Positions 45,025-56,701 of a DNA stretch of 64,000 nt are shown one piece after another (the first letter of the stretch is position 1; every line of letters starts with the position of its first letter). The position numbers and the translations under genes are program-made. The stretch is taken from contig NC_084829.1 of the NCBI RefSeq assembly GCF_033115175.1, positions 15,016,496 through 15,080,495 on the forward strand. Direction: 5' to 3'. Under the pieces are notes generated by a model. That model was given only the letters and a program-made list of their open reading frames with translations. It was not told the DNA's origin and did not search any database. The stretch is from Lepus europaeus (lineage: Eukaryota > Chordata > Mammalia > Lagomorpha > Leporidae).

Positions 45025-45206
45025 AATGAACTGGAGTCTCAATCTCTCTCTCTGTGTCTCCCTCTCTTTCTCTCTTGATCCCTCTCTCTTTCACTCTCCT
45101 CCCTCTTTTCCTTCTTTGCCCCTTCCCTCTGGTCTGTTGGGTTTCCCCACCAATAAACCCTTTCCCTTACTCCGGTGTTTATTACGTTTCGTGGGTGGCC
45201 TTACAT

Positions 45207-45224
45207 TGGTGCTGTGACTCGGAT
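45207..45224 (+). other. Retroviral primer binding site, tRNA-His type
   Basis: TGGTGCTGTGACTCGGAT differs by one base from the complement of the tRNA-His 3' end, the primer used by HERV-H-like class I elements. It begins one base after the U5 end. Confidence 0.8.
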
Positions 45225-45621
45225 CCAGGCTCCCCCAGTGCATTTGCTCGCCTTTGGGGATCTCTGAATTGATGGGGGAGGGGGAGGTCATGGATTTCTG
45301 CCTTTCACAAAACACACCCCTGGAACTCCTCCTATGCCACCAAATGAACACTTTGTGATCTCCTACACATGGGCCTTCCAAATTCTGAGTGTTTACAGGA
45401 AGTGGTGATGGAATGAACCAAGGCTTTCACCAACCAGGCGATCAACCAAATGCTGCTACAGGGATATACTCAGTTCCTCACCCAGGAGACAACGGCTTTG
45501 AGGCATCACCCCATGTCAGCAGAGTACCTTGTTGCCCCATGTCAGCAGGAAAAAGATCATCATCCCTCTACCCCTCTTGGTTTTTTGGGGCTAATGTAAT
45601 CCCATACAACTCTTACTTTAT

Positions 45622-45640
45622 AAAAAACAAAAGGAGGGAA
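45622..45640 (+). other. Retroviral polypurine tract
   Basis: AAAAAACAAAAGGAGGGAA lies immediately before the TGTTATT that starts U3. Confidence 0.75.
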
Positions 45641-45984
45641 TGTTATTAAAATGACGCAGTCTTATCTGTGGCACAGTCTACGCCCCGGACACCATCCTAG
45701 GCTCTACCCCTGCTGCCATGGCTAGAAGCCAGGTGACCCCATGGCCCAACCACTGGTGTCAGCTCCACCCCTACTCTAATGGGATTCACTGCTCCTGCTT
45801 CCCTGCCTGCCCCCTGGCAGAGGTTTAACAGGACCTGTTCCTGAACACATGGTTCACTCCCCCGTCCCCCCTTTTCTCTCTCTTATGCTGTCTTTCTCCC
45901 TCTTTTCCTCTTTGCCCCTTCCTTCCGGTCTGTTGGGTTTCCCCACCAATAAACACTTTCCCTTTAAAAAAAAAATGAACTGGA

Positions 45985-46689
45985 AAACTTTGTCCTGACC
46001 CAACTGAGAACAAGGTTACAGAGACAGTGTTTGGATCTTGGGCATTTCCTTTCTTCTTTTGTTAAAAGCTGTATGTTCAGTATTGGAAACTTTCTTGCAT
46101 CCAGTTTCTTCACCAGAACCTGGTATTAGTTAATTCAAAATCACTTTTAATTGGAAGCAGCTGCTGCGTCCTAGCTGGCTAGGTGTTTGAATCAGATGCT
46201 TTTGAATTAGCTGGACTTAACATTGTTTGTATTTTAATTAAAGTCCATTTTAACACTTTCCTCCCATGACCCTGATTTTATGAGATTACATGGGCATCCC
46301 AGTTGAAAGGTATAATGTAAGTTCAAGGATTTTGATTTGATTATGGTTTTGTATTATTAAATAGTGAATTTAAGTGCATTTCAACTCTGTTTTCTTACCC
46401 TCTGAACCTTCCTTCTGTTGTTGGGGATGGGGAGAATTCCATTCCATTTAAGAAAGTTGAATTTTTGTACGTACCCTTCTCTTGGGACATATACACAGTA
46501 GTCTGATTGTTCCTGTCACCACTGTGGGGAAGGTACTGCATGAAACTGGAGCAGTTTTCTGCTACTTTTTGTCGAATGGGTTTGTAAATTAAGCCATGAA
46601 TAGTGCGGCTCTGGGCAAAGGGGGTATTTTCTGAGAAAGAAAAACAGCCTCTTGGGGTCATTGTCTATTCCCTTTATTATTATTATTAT
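45985..46689. other. Intron 1 spacer
   Basis: Unique AT-rich sequence; TTTTAATTAAAG near 46231 is a homeobox-type core. No gene or SINE seen. Confidence 0.45.
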
Positions 46690-47006
46690 TTTTAAAGATT
46701 TATTTATTTATTTGAAAGAGTTTCACAAAGAGAGGAGAGGCAGAGAGTGGTCTTCCATCTGATGGTTCACTCCTCAACTGGCTGCAACGGCCGGAGCTGT
46801 GCCGATCCGAAGCCAGGAGCTAGGAGCTTCCTCTGGGTCTCCCATGCTGGTGCAGGGGCCCAAGGACTTGGGCCATCTTCTATTGTTTTCCCATGCCATA
46901 ACAGAGCTGGATCGGAAGAGGAGCATCCAGGACTAGAACCAGCGCCTATATGGGATGTCGGCGCTTGCGGCCAGGATGTTAACCCGCTGTGCCACAGCGC
47001 CAGCCC
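46690..47006 (-). repeat. CSINE
   Basis: TTAAAGATTTATTTATTTATTTG to TGCCACAGCGCCAGCCCC. A (TTA)n at about 46675-46690 precedes it. Confidence 0.93.
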
Positions 47007-47990
47007 CGTCTAGTCTCTTTTTTTAAGGATACCTTCAAGACAAGGACTAGTAGTCAAGGTCCAGGTCTGGCTATTTTCATTTAGCATTGTAAAGTATTTG
47101 TGGACAATAATGACTTAAGATAAAATTAGGATTTTGGGTAATTGAATAGCTATTATCAAAGTATTAGATTTATTAAGTCTATAGTTAAAATAGAACCACT
47201 CTATTCATCTTGAATTACTTTACAGATAACAAAATTGGGAGGGGGGCTGTGTAATCAGTTATTACATTTAGTTGAAGGTGACTGGGGGAAGTTTCAGAAG
47301 AACAGCCAGAGAAAAATGGTGCATGAAGAGAAAGCATATTGCCTTCCCTTTTTGAAAGAGGACACGTGTTATTGGAGTATGCTGTAACTGTAAGGAAAAC
47401 CTCTCTAGGGAGTGGGGACTCTGTAATACCAGTGTAACTGGTAAAAAGAAAGGTCGAGGGGTCTCTCAGTCTCCTATCTTCCCAAATTGCTGTTGTACCA
47501 GGGAGTTAGATCGGGGTAGAAGTTACTCAGCTGTCTTGTAAAGCCACTCTGCAGCAGAGTCCCAGGCTCTTGGTTGGTGGTGGCCATTTGGAGTTCTCAG
47601 CACCTGCTGAGGCTTAGCTTAGCTCAGCTCTGAGTGCTTCATGCTGCTTCTGTCTGGGATTTTCATGTGGGACTGAACCTGGGGTGGGGGAAAGGATCGA
47701 ATGTGAATGTGCTCAGATTCAGGAAGCAGGAAAGCTACACCCTCACAGAACATAAAGAGGGATTCTGTTTAGAGGATAGAAAATGAAGTTCAGAACTAAG
47801 AAACCTAGAGCTTTGGTTCTCAGCTTGAGTGTGGGGAAGTATTTATATTCCTGGACCACACATTGAAGTACAGAGATGCTGGCCCTACCTGCCCAACACT
47901 CAGGAGAGGTGGACACGGCTGGTAGTAGTCCTGAGGTGTAGTTTTATGTATTTACTTAGAATTTTTTGTGTGTGTGATCAAGCACATCTG
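47007..47990. other. Intron 1 spacer
   Basis: No gene or SINE recognised. Confidence 0.5.
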
Positions 47991-48380
47991 TAGGAAAATT
48001 GTAGCACTGTTCACAATTAGCCAAGAGATGGAATCAACATGTGTCCATCAGTAGATGAATAGACAAAAAAAAAAAAAAAATTTGGTATAGAGACACAGTG
48101 AATAGTATTCAGCTGTAAAATGTGAAATTCTTTGATTTGTGACAACATGGATGGATGTGGAGGAAATTACATTAAATAAAACAAGTTGGACATAGACAAA
48201 TGCTTCAAGATCTCCTTTGTTTGGAACCTAAAAGAACTGAATGAATGCTGGCTACCATGGGCTGCGGAAGGGGGAGGAGAGATGAGGAGAGGTTGGGCAC
48301 AGTTAAGAGTTAGAAAGGCAGAATAAGTTCCCAATGGTGTTCTTGCTCAGTAGGGTGACTGTAGTGGGCAGTGTTCCTTT
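47991..48380 (+). repeat. L1 3'-end fragment (L1M type)
   Basis: Familiar L1 words in sense order: CACAATTAGCCAAGAGATGG, GTCCATCAGTAGATGAATAG, GAATAGTATTCAGCTGTAAAA, ACAACATGGATGGATGTGG. The 3' limit is uncertain. Confidence 0.8.
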
Positions 48381-48943
48381 AATGTGCAATTTGTGTTTGC
48401 ATAGATTGGTTAAGATTGATAAGCCATCTAATTTTCCTTTCTTTGTAAAAATGTTACTCTCCTTAAAAACAAAAACAAACCTTAACTATGTTACCCAGAA
48501 TCTCCTTTTCTTCCCTCCTGGCTGCATCTTTGGAAATCTGGAAGCAGTACTCCTGGTTACCCATTAAAGTAGGATAAATACCACGCTGCTGCTCCTGTTG
48601 CAGCACTTGAGTAAAAAAAAAAAAAAAAATAACTTGAGTGACTTTGTTTTTTTTCTGCCAAAGTAAATGTTGGCTGTCTTTCAGCTGTAGTAATGTTGCT
48701 TCTCTAAATTTGTTCGAGTTAAACTAAAACAGGGCCAAGTTGAGAAATTAGTTTCTCAGTTTTTTCCTTCCAATTTAGGGGAAAAAATAGGTTTTGGATA
48801 TTCTTGTTCCTATAATTTTCTTCTGCTTTTCTCCTCTTCCACTAAAAAAGATTATAAAGATTCATCTAAGATGTCAGTGGAAGGCATGAAGACCCAGATT
48901 TTACATTCTTTATAGGTGGTAGTAGTGATGGTAATTTTAAAAT
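48381..48943. other. Intron 1 spacer
   Basis: Contains an A-run at 48613-48629. Nothing else recognised. Confidence 0.45.
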
Positions 48944-48952
48944 AAGATGTCT

Positions 48953-49243
48953 GGGGGCTGGTGCTGTGGTGTAGTAGGTTAATCCTTTGCCTGCAGTGCT
49001 GGCATCCCATGTGGGTGCTGGTTCTAGCCTGGCTGCTCCTCTTCTGATCCTGCTCTGTGGTATGGACTAGAAAGCTGTAGAAGATGGCCCAAGCACTTGG
49101 GCCCCTGCATTTGTGTGGTATGACCTGGAAGAAGCTCCTGGCTCCACATTGGCTTAGCTCCGGCCTATTGTGCCTATTTGGGGAGTGTACCAGAGGATAG
49201 AAGACCTTTCTCTCTACCTCTCAAATTTTTTTTTTTTTTTTAA
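48953..49243 (+). repeat. CSINE
   Basis: GGGGGCTGGTGCTGTGGTG to CTACCTCTCAAATTTT. Flanked by AAGATGTCT at 48944-48952 and 49244-49252. The tail is a T-run instead of an A-run, an unusual end for a sense copy. Confidence 0.9.
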
Positions 49244-49609
49244 AAGATGTCTAAGCCTATGTTGAAGGCGGTTAATTCTGTGTGGTGGTTTCTTCTCATT
49301 TGTAAAATAGCAGGCAGCTAAAGGTAGAACCTCATCTCTACCTGGTTTTAACGTGGTTTTGCCTTTTTTGTGATTCTGGCCTTATTTGTAGAATACAAGG
49401 TGGGAGATCCAGGCAGATATCACATAATGCCACTGTGTAAATGACAATTCAGCATTATCAGGTGCTGGCTGGTAGTTGAAAGATTTGGCGATGTGTTAGG
49501 TAGTTTTAAGTTTGTAACTGTGGGCGAGCCCATTGCAAACATGTTTTTTGTTTTTTTCTGTAAGTATTACAGAAGTCTGTGTTTTACATAAATCACTTTC
49601 TAGCATTTA

Positions 49610-49674
49610 CAAAATAATTATTGAGAGCTCCTGTGGGCTAGGCACTATTCTAAGCATTTGTTACATGGATTAAC
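49610..49674 (+). repeat. MIR-type fragment
   Basis: TTATTGAGAGCTCCTGTGGGC, GGCACTATTCTAAGCATTTG and TTACATGGATTAAC match the MIR core and 3' wording. Confidence 0.6.
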
Positions 49675-51978
49675 TTTTTTTTTTTTTAAAGTTGTACTCT
49701 TTATTTATTTATTTTTCCCCCCCAGAGACCTTTTATTTAAGGAATGCAAACTTTATGCATTTCCTAAGTATAACTTTAGGAACATAGTGATTCTTCCCAC
49801 CATACCCACATTCCCACCCTCTTCCTCCTCCTCCTATTCCCATTCTTATTTTGTACTGAGACCTATTTTCAATTAACTTTATATACATATGATTAGCTCT
49901 ATACTAAGTGAAGAGTAAAACAAACTGTATGAAAGAAAAATGTCTTTTAGGGTTTCACTAATGTTTTCTAGTAATTTGATGGTATCGGGTCATAGAGTTA
50001 GGTCCTTGATCCATTTTGAGTTGATTTTTGTGTAAAGTGGGGGTCTTGCTTTGTATTTCTGCATACAGAGATCCAGTTTTCCCATTTGTTGAAGAGACTG
50101 TCTTGGCTCCAGGGGTTGGTTTTAGCTCCTTTGTCAAATATAAGTTGGTTGTAGATGCATGGGTTGATGTCTGGTGCTTCTGTTCCATTGGTCTATCCAT
50201 TTATTTTTATTACCAAGTACCAGGCTGTTTTGATTATTACTGCCCTGTAGTATGTTTTGAAATTGGATATTGTGACACCTTCAGCTTTGTTCTTATTGTA
50301 TAAAATTTCTTAGTTATTCTGGGTCTCATTTTAAGCATCATTTTTTCTGTATCTGAGAAGAATGTCCTTAGTATTTTGATTGTTATTGCATTAAATCTGT
50401 AAATTGCTTTCGGTAGTATGGATATTTTGATGATAACTGATTCTTCCAATCCATGAACATGGGAAGTTTTATCCATTTTTTAAAAATGTCTTTTATTTCC
50501 TCCTTTAATGTTTTGTAATTCTCATCTTATAGATCTTTGACATCCTTGGTTAAATTTATTCTAAGGTATTTGATTTTTTTAAATTGTGGCTATTGTAAAT
50601 GGGATTGATCTTAGAAGTTTTTTCTCAGCTGTGGCATTGTCTGTGTATATAAAGGCTATTGATTTTTGTGTCTTGATTTTCTATCCTGCCACTTTACCAA
50701 ACTCTTCTGAGTTCTGATAGCCTCTTAGTAGAGTCTTGGATCCCCTACATATAGAATTATGTCATTTACAAATAGGGATATAGTTTTAATTTCCTCCTTC
50801 CCAATTTGTATCCTTTGATTTCTTTTTCTTACCTAATGCCTCTGGCTAAAACTTCCAGGACTATATTGAATAGTAATGGTGAGAGTGGGCATTATTGTGT
50901 GGTTCCAGATACTGGTGGGAATGCTTCCAACATTTTCACATTCAATCAGACATTTGCTGTGGGTTTGTTGTAAATTGCCTTGATTGTGTTGAGGAATGAT
51001 CCTTTTATACCCAATTTGCTTAAGAGTTTTTATCAGGAAGGGTGTTACACTTTATCAAATGCTTTCTCTGCATCTATTGAGATAATATGTTTTTGGTTCT
51101 TCAGCATAATATGATTATCACATTGATTTGTGAATGTTGAACCATCTCTGCATGCCAGGGATAAATTCTACTTGGTCTGGGTGAATGATCTTTTTGATGT
51201 TTTGTTGGATTTGATTGGCTAGTATGTTAAGGATTTTTGCATCTATGTTCATCAGGGAAAGTAGTCTGTGGTTCTTTTTCTCTGTTGTATCTTTTTCAGT
51301 TTAGGAATTAAGGTGTTGCTGGCTTCATAGAAGGAATTTAGGAGGATTCCCTCGCTTTCATCTGTTTTGAACAGCTTGAGAAGAATTGGAGTTAGTTCTT
51401 TGAATATCTGGTAGAATTCAGTATTGAAGCCATCCGGTCCTGGCCTTTTCGTTGTTAGGAGGGTCCTTATTACTGATTCAATCTTCATCTTGGTGTAATG
51501 GGTCTGTTTAGGTTTTGTATATCTTAATGGATCAATTTAGGTAGGTTGTATGTGTTGAGGAATCTATCCATTTCTTTTAGGTTTCTTGATTTGTTGGCAT
51601 ATAACTCTTTGTGTAATTTCTGATGATTCTTTTTATTTTATGGTGTCTGTTACATTTTCTTTTTCATCTCTAGTTTTATTGATTTGGGTTTTTCCCATCC
51701 TTCTTTTGGTTAGTTGGGCCAATGCTATGCCAATTTTATTTTTTTCAAAAAATAAACTCTTCATTTCACTAATATTTTGTATTTTTTTGGTTTCAATTTT
51801 GTGTAGTCTCATTTTAATTATTTCTTTTCTCCTACTAGTTCTGGTTTTAGTTTGTTGTAGTTTTTCTAGGTTATTGAGATGCATTAATAACTCATTTATT
51901 TTGTGCCTTTCTAATTTCTTGATATAGGCACCAACTGTGATAAACTTCCCCCTTAACACTGCTTTTGCTGTATCCCAT

Positions 51979-52292
51979 ATTTTTTTTTTTGACAGGCAGA
52001 CTTAGAGACAGAGAGAAAGGTCTTCCTTCCGTTGGTTCACCCCCGAAATGGCTGCTATGGCTGGCGCGCTGTGCCGATACAAAGCCAGGAGCCAGATACT
52101 TCCTCCTGGTCTCCCATGCGGGTGCAAGGCCCAAGCATTTGGGCCATCCTCCACTGCCTTCCCGGGCTACAGCAGAGAGCTGGATTGGAAGAGGAGCAAC
52201 CGGGACAGAACTGGCTCCCCAACCGGGACTAGAACCCGGGGTACCAGCGCCGCAGGTGGAGGATTAGCCTAAGTGAGCCGTGGCGCTGGCCC
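51979..52292 (-). repeat. CSINE inserted in the L1
   Basis: TTTTTTTTTTTGACAGGCAGAC to AGCCGTGGCGCTGGCCCC. Younger GC-rich subtype, so the L1 predates it. Confidence 0.93.
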
Positions 52293-52349
52293 CCATTACT
52301 ATTGTATTGGAATCTGTCTCCCAGGTGCCCTATAATTAGGTACATTTTT

Positions 52350-52701
52350 TTTTTTTAGATTGATTTTTATTTATTTGAAAGGCAGAGCTACAGAGACAGA
52401 GAGAGAGAGAGGTGTCTTGAGAAAGAGAAAGAGAGAGAGGTGTCTTCCATCTGCTGGTTCTCGCCCCAAATGGCTGCAACAGCCAGAGCTGAGCCGATAC
52501 AAAGTCAGGATTCAGGAGCTTCTTCCAGGTTTCCCACGTGAGTGCAAGGGCCCAAGGACTTGGGGAATCTTCCACTGCTTTCCCAGGCCATAGCAGAGAG
52601 CTAGATCAGAAGTGGAGCAGCTGGGACTGGAAGCAGCACCCATATAGGATGCCGGCACTGCAGGTGGCAGCTTTCACCCGCTATGCCACTGAGCCGGCCC
52701 C
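52350..52701 (-). repeat. Second CSINE in the L1
   Basis: T-run, GATTGATTTTTATTTATTTG. The GAGAGAGAGAGGTGTCTT block is duplicated at about 52399-52445. Ends GCCACTGAGCCGGCCCC. Confidence 0.92.
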
Positions 52702-53335
52702 TACCTACTCATCTTTCGTTTCCCCAGCTCTAGGAAAATTGCTTTCTACTAAGGTCACTATCAACCTTCAAGTTGACAAATCCTGTAGGTGCCCTGTAAT
52801 TAGCTGCATATACGTTTATAATAGTCACATCTTCCTGTTGATTCCAGCCCCCTATCAGTTCTCCCAGCCAGACTCCATTGTCTCCTCCAAGCTGGTCGCT
52901 GGGCACACTAGCTGGTGCAGCTGATGTGTGTGTGTCCAAAATGGCGCCCCCCTCTGACGCCGAGTGGTCAGGGAGAGAGAAATGTGCTCCCACCTTTCTT
53001 CCCCCTGTGGATTGGCAGGTACACTGTCCCCAACATGGCTCTAAGCCGGACTCTCACCATGCTCTTCCTGCAGCTATGGCCAGTGGCTTGGGCTGCTGCC
53101 GTTTGGTCTCACCTAACATCAGAGCTGGTGCTGAGGCTCTCGGTTGCTGGGGTCCTGAGTTGTGCGCATCTACACCCTCTAGGTAGGTCCACAGTGTGTC
53201 TCTAATCTGCTTGGAGTTTCCTCTGGAGTTTCTCCCTAACTCTTCCGAGATCGCACTGTCCAGCATTTTTTTTTGAACTGTCTTCCCCTAGACTAGAGCA
53301 GTAAGCACCTTCCCTATTCTGCCGTCTTGAAAACT

Positions 53336-53529
53336 CCTTAAACATGGTTTGGTAGCCCATTTGCAGTTAGCCTCACACATAGTATTTGTATAGTATACCC
53401 GGTGTACACCCCTATTGTTGTAGTAAGTAACTGATTTGGCTAGTTGACTTAAAGTTGTTTTGGATTTACTTAAGTAGCTGGCTTTGACACTTAATTGTAG
53501 TTTAATTCAAAATAAATATGAGCTTTTAT
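53336..53529. other. Intron 1 spacer
   Basis: Short unique interval after the L1 5' end; nothing recognised. Confidence 0.4.
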
Positions 53530-53755
53530 TTTTTATTTTTAGTAAAATGTTTTTATTGTTTCTTATTTTGGGGCGGTGTGTCGGGGGAGCCCTTCCAAAA
53601 TCCAGCAAGAGCGAGATCTCAATTGTATCTTCTATGTGGATGGCAGAAAACCAAGTGCTTGGGCAAATCACCTGCGGCCTTTCCAGGGGCATTAGCAAGA
53701 TGCTGGATTGTAAGTGGAGGAGGCAGGACTTGAACCAGGAACTACAAAGTGTTCA
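53530..53755 (-). repeat. CSINE, old fragment
   Basis: GGATGGCAGAAAACCAAGTGC, TTCCAGGGGCATTAGCAAG, GTGGAGGAGGCAGGACTTG. The T-rich half is not recognisable. Confidence 0.65.
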
Positions 53756-53879
53756 TAGCAAAAATCTGAGGTCCCGTTGCTTTCCTACTTCCTTCCTCAA
53801 AAGTAAGCTTTGACAGTGGCTTGCACCTTCTTCCAGTCTACTACCTGTGTATTTACATGTACATGTGTTGACTTACTCA

Positions 53880-54420
53880 TTGGCCCTCCCAGCCTTGTTA
53901 CGTAAATGAATGTGGGGTCATGTTCTGTCATTTATTTTTTTCTTACTTTACAGCGTCTTGGAAAATCTTGGTTTGCTGTTCTTTCTTGTGCTGTGTAGGC
54001 TTTGATAGGATCAGTGTACTGTAGTTTATTGAATTACTTCTTTAAAAATTGTTCCTTTCCTAGAGGAATCCCTGACATTTTGGAGGCACTCAGTAGACAC
54101 TTAGGTTGTTTCCATGATAGGCTTTTCTTTCTGTACACCTTTCACATGTACTACCATAGTATTGAATTAGAGCTACAGGGTCTAAGGATATATGCTAAGT
54201 TATTATAGTAGGAAGACTTGTTCTTTTCCGAAAAGATTTAGCCAGTGTGCATACCCACCAACAGCATGTGAGGGTTTTTATTTCCCTTCCCTTCCTGCCA
54301 ACATTGAGTATTACACAGCTTGTTTAGTTTTTGCTAATGAATAAAATATGACTCATTCTTGCTTTAATTTGCATTTCTCCTCTGTTTTGAGGATTTTCCT
54401 TTGGTCTGTCAGCCATCCGT
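53880..54420 (-). repeat. L1 3'-end fragment (old)
   Basis: GCATACCCACCAACAGCATG, CTGCCAACATTGAGTATT, TTTAATTTGCATTTCTCC and GGATTTTCCTTTGGTCTGTC occur in the order of antisense L1 3' sequence. The proximal part (53880-54230) is weaker. Confidence 0.7.
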
Positions 54421-54696
54421 ATTTATTTTTACATACCCATCACCCAGTTTTTTTTTTTCTTTCTTATTTTTTTAGTGTTTCCTTTAAAAACTTTTTAATA
54501 TATATTGATAAATTATACTTTTAGGTATTTATGGAGTTCAAACTGATGTTAGGATTTTTGGCAACAATATGGACTGACCAAATCAGGCCAACCAAAGCCA
54601 TCTGTCACCTCAGTCACTGCCCACCTTTCATGATGAGGACATTTGAGATCACCTTCCCAGACATGTTCCTCCATCAGGTATTAACTACATTCACAG

Positions 54697-55365
54697 TGCT
54701 GGGGCTGGCATTTGGCATAGCAGTTCAGATGCCATTTGGGATACCGGCATTCCCTATCAGAGTGCCTGGGTTTCAGTCCCAGTTCCACTCCAGCTTCCTT
54801 CTTTTCTTTTCTTTTTTTTTTTTTCTTTTTTTTTTTTTTTGACAGGCAGAGTGGATAGTGAGAGAGAGAGACAGAGAGAAAGGTCTTCCTTTTTGCCGTT
54901 GGTTCACCCTCCAATGGCCGCTGCGGCTGGCGCATCGCGCTGATCCGAAGCCAGGAGCCAGGTGCTTCTCCTGGTCTCCCATACAGGTGCAGGGCCCAAG
55001 CACTTGGGGCATCCTCCACTGCCTTCCCGGGCCATAGCAGAGAGCTGGCCTGGAAGAGGGGCAACCGGGATAGAATCCGGCGCCCCGACCGGGACTAGAA
55101 CCCGGGGTACCGCCGCAAGGCGGAGGATTAGCCTGTTAAGCCACGGCACCGGCCCAGCTTCCTTCTAAGCCAGCAGGTGATGGCTCAAGTAGTTGCATCC
55201 CTGCCTCAAATGTGGGAAATTTGATTTGATTGAATTCCTGGCCTGGCCCAGCCCAGCCCAGCCCATCCTAATCTATTGTGGGAATTTGGGGAATAAACCA
55301 CTGGATGGGTAATCGCTCTTTATCTTTTTTCTCGCTGCCTTTGAAACAAAATAAAATACTCCGTG
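54697..55365 (+). repeat. CSINE, old, split by a young antisense CSINE
   Basis: 5' part GTGCTGGGGCTGGCATTTGG to 54791. Resumes after 55166 with GCCAGCAGGTGATGGCTC and ends TTTGAAACAAAATAAAATAC. Contains a short (CCCAG)n near 55246-55264. Confidence 0.85.
54803..55155 (-). repeat. CSINE, young GC-rich subtype, nested
   Basis: Long T-rich tail, GACAGGCAGAGTGGATAG to AAGCCACGGCACCGGCCC. Host duplication AGCTTCCTTCT at 54792-54802 and 55156-55166. Confidence 0.94.
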
Positions 55366-56701
55366 CTGTACAATAGATCTTGAAAAGAAGAAAGCCAAAC
55401 TGATTCCACCTGTATCAATGAGACATTTCCCCATCTCTGCTGAAAACTTCTTTATATTCTGGATATTTATTATGTTTTCTTACAGAAGGTAAGAATTTTT
55501 CTGTAGTTCCATTTGGTTTTCCTTTATAGGCTTTGTGTGTGTTTGCTCAAGACTGCTTTTATGACCCTAAGAATATTAAAGTAGTCTCTGAGAACTTCCG
55601 TCTCTTTTTCACTTGCTGTCTGATTAAATACCACCCTCCAATTTCTTCTCACAGCATCCACTAAAATGGTGTGAAGCTCAGCTTGTGGGATCTTTTAGGA
55701 ATGATTTCTTTTGTCAGACAGATAATATGGATACCTTAGAGTTTATCTCTGTTTAAGAACCAAAGACTTCAAGTACAGTTTTCAAAGTTTTGGCAAACAG
55801 GTCTTGTCGTGCTCATCGTTAGCCTGCTTAAGAGATGTATCCTTACATTGTGTGGATATGTGGGGGAAATAGCTCTAGACTGTGCATCCACTTACTGTAT
55901 AAAAAACTAGATAAACTATCTATGAATCCATAAAAAGAAAGGATAAAAAGAGGTTGATAAAGAGGTGACATACATTGTACTGTTCTGTTAATATAGGTAA
56001 AAGTCAGCAAACAGATGGAACTAGGAGTTTGCCCTTAAACACAGTGTTTTCAGTTGGGTTCTGACGTAGTCACCTAGAATTGGCTATGAGTCTCATGTGT
56101 GTTGCTGTCAGAACACTCTGATTTTATATGTTTAACATATTTAGCACTCATGAGATTTCTTTTTAAAGGATCTAATAGCCTTAAAAACATTTCAGAACAA
56201 CTGTCTTGACTTACACTTTCACTGAGTTTTTCCTGATTTTTTTTTTTGGGGGGTGGGGGGACACTTTCCGTTTAGAGCTGTCAGTGTATCTTTAACTATA
56301 TTTCCATCATGTGATTAATTATAACATAGAACATAGAAAGCAAGTTAACCAGGCAATTACTGTGTAATGTAAGGCTAAAAAACCCCTGATAAAGGGTACT
56401 ATTGCCTTCATGCATGAATTTTGAAATTGCTTTTCATTTCCCTAGAGACCTTTTCTAGTTCTCTAATATGTTCCCTAATATGAAAATGAGCTTAGAGGAT
56501 AACAGAATTCTAGGAAGAAGACAGCATCTTGTTTCCAATTTTTGCTTCTTCCATAGAATGGAGCAAGTACCTTGTTGTAAATGTTTACTACCTTGCATAC
56601 AGAAAATACGATTTTTAGCCATGCATCCCTTTAAGAAAATTTGTATTAGCAATAAAGCAATTTGGAAGGTCTTTGAAATCTCATACATTAAAAGCCACTT
56701 G
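55366..56701. other. Intron 1, 1.3 kb without SINEs
   Basis: No gene or firm repeat seen; a T/G-run lies at 56238-56261. Confidence 0.5.

Larger units (their letters stand above)
45036..45973 (+). mobile_element. Processed (L1-mobilised) endogenous retroviral RNA copy, internally deleted
   Basis: In order: an R-like pyrimidine-rich segment with AATAAA (45152-45157); U5 ending ACA at about 45205; a tRNA-His-type primer binding site (45207-45224); about 400 bases of residual internal sequence; a polypurine tract; U3 from 45641; a second R segment with AATAAA (45948-45953); and a poly(A) tract starting 45966. There is no U3 at the 5' end and no U5 at the 3' end, so the layout is that of an RNA, not a provirus. 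It is flanked by an 11-base duplication, AATGAACTGGA (45025-45035 and 45974-45984), longer than retroviral integrases make. The gag, pol and env regions are essentially gone, and no functional ORF remains. Confidence 0.82.
49676..53335 (-). mobile_element. Rearranged antisense L1 with two SINE insertions
   Basis: The minus strand carries ORF2-like frames in order: 51633-51959, 51252-51488 (with the [16 protein letters not shown] reverse-transcriptase block), 50237-50476 (ILPKAIYRFNAITIK) and 49958-50200, then a 3' UTR and an A-rich end at about 49676. The 5' end looks like an L1 5' UTR (AAGACGGCAGAATAGGG on the minus strand at about 53310-53327). Recognised sequence totals only about 3 kb without the SINEs; ORF1 and part of ORF2 are missing, and the frames are broken by stops. 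The copy is dead. Confidence 0.85.

Noticed and set aside
45389..45649. 86-codon ORF inside the retroviral copy
   Set aside because: Residual non-functional internal sequence running into the polypurine tract; no complete retroviral domain.
51252..51488. Reverse-transcriptase-like ORF as a functional gene
   Set aside because: It is a fragment of a dead antisense L1 whose ORF2 is broken and interrupted by SINEs.
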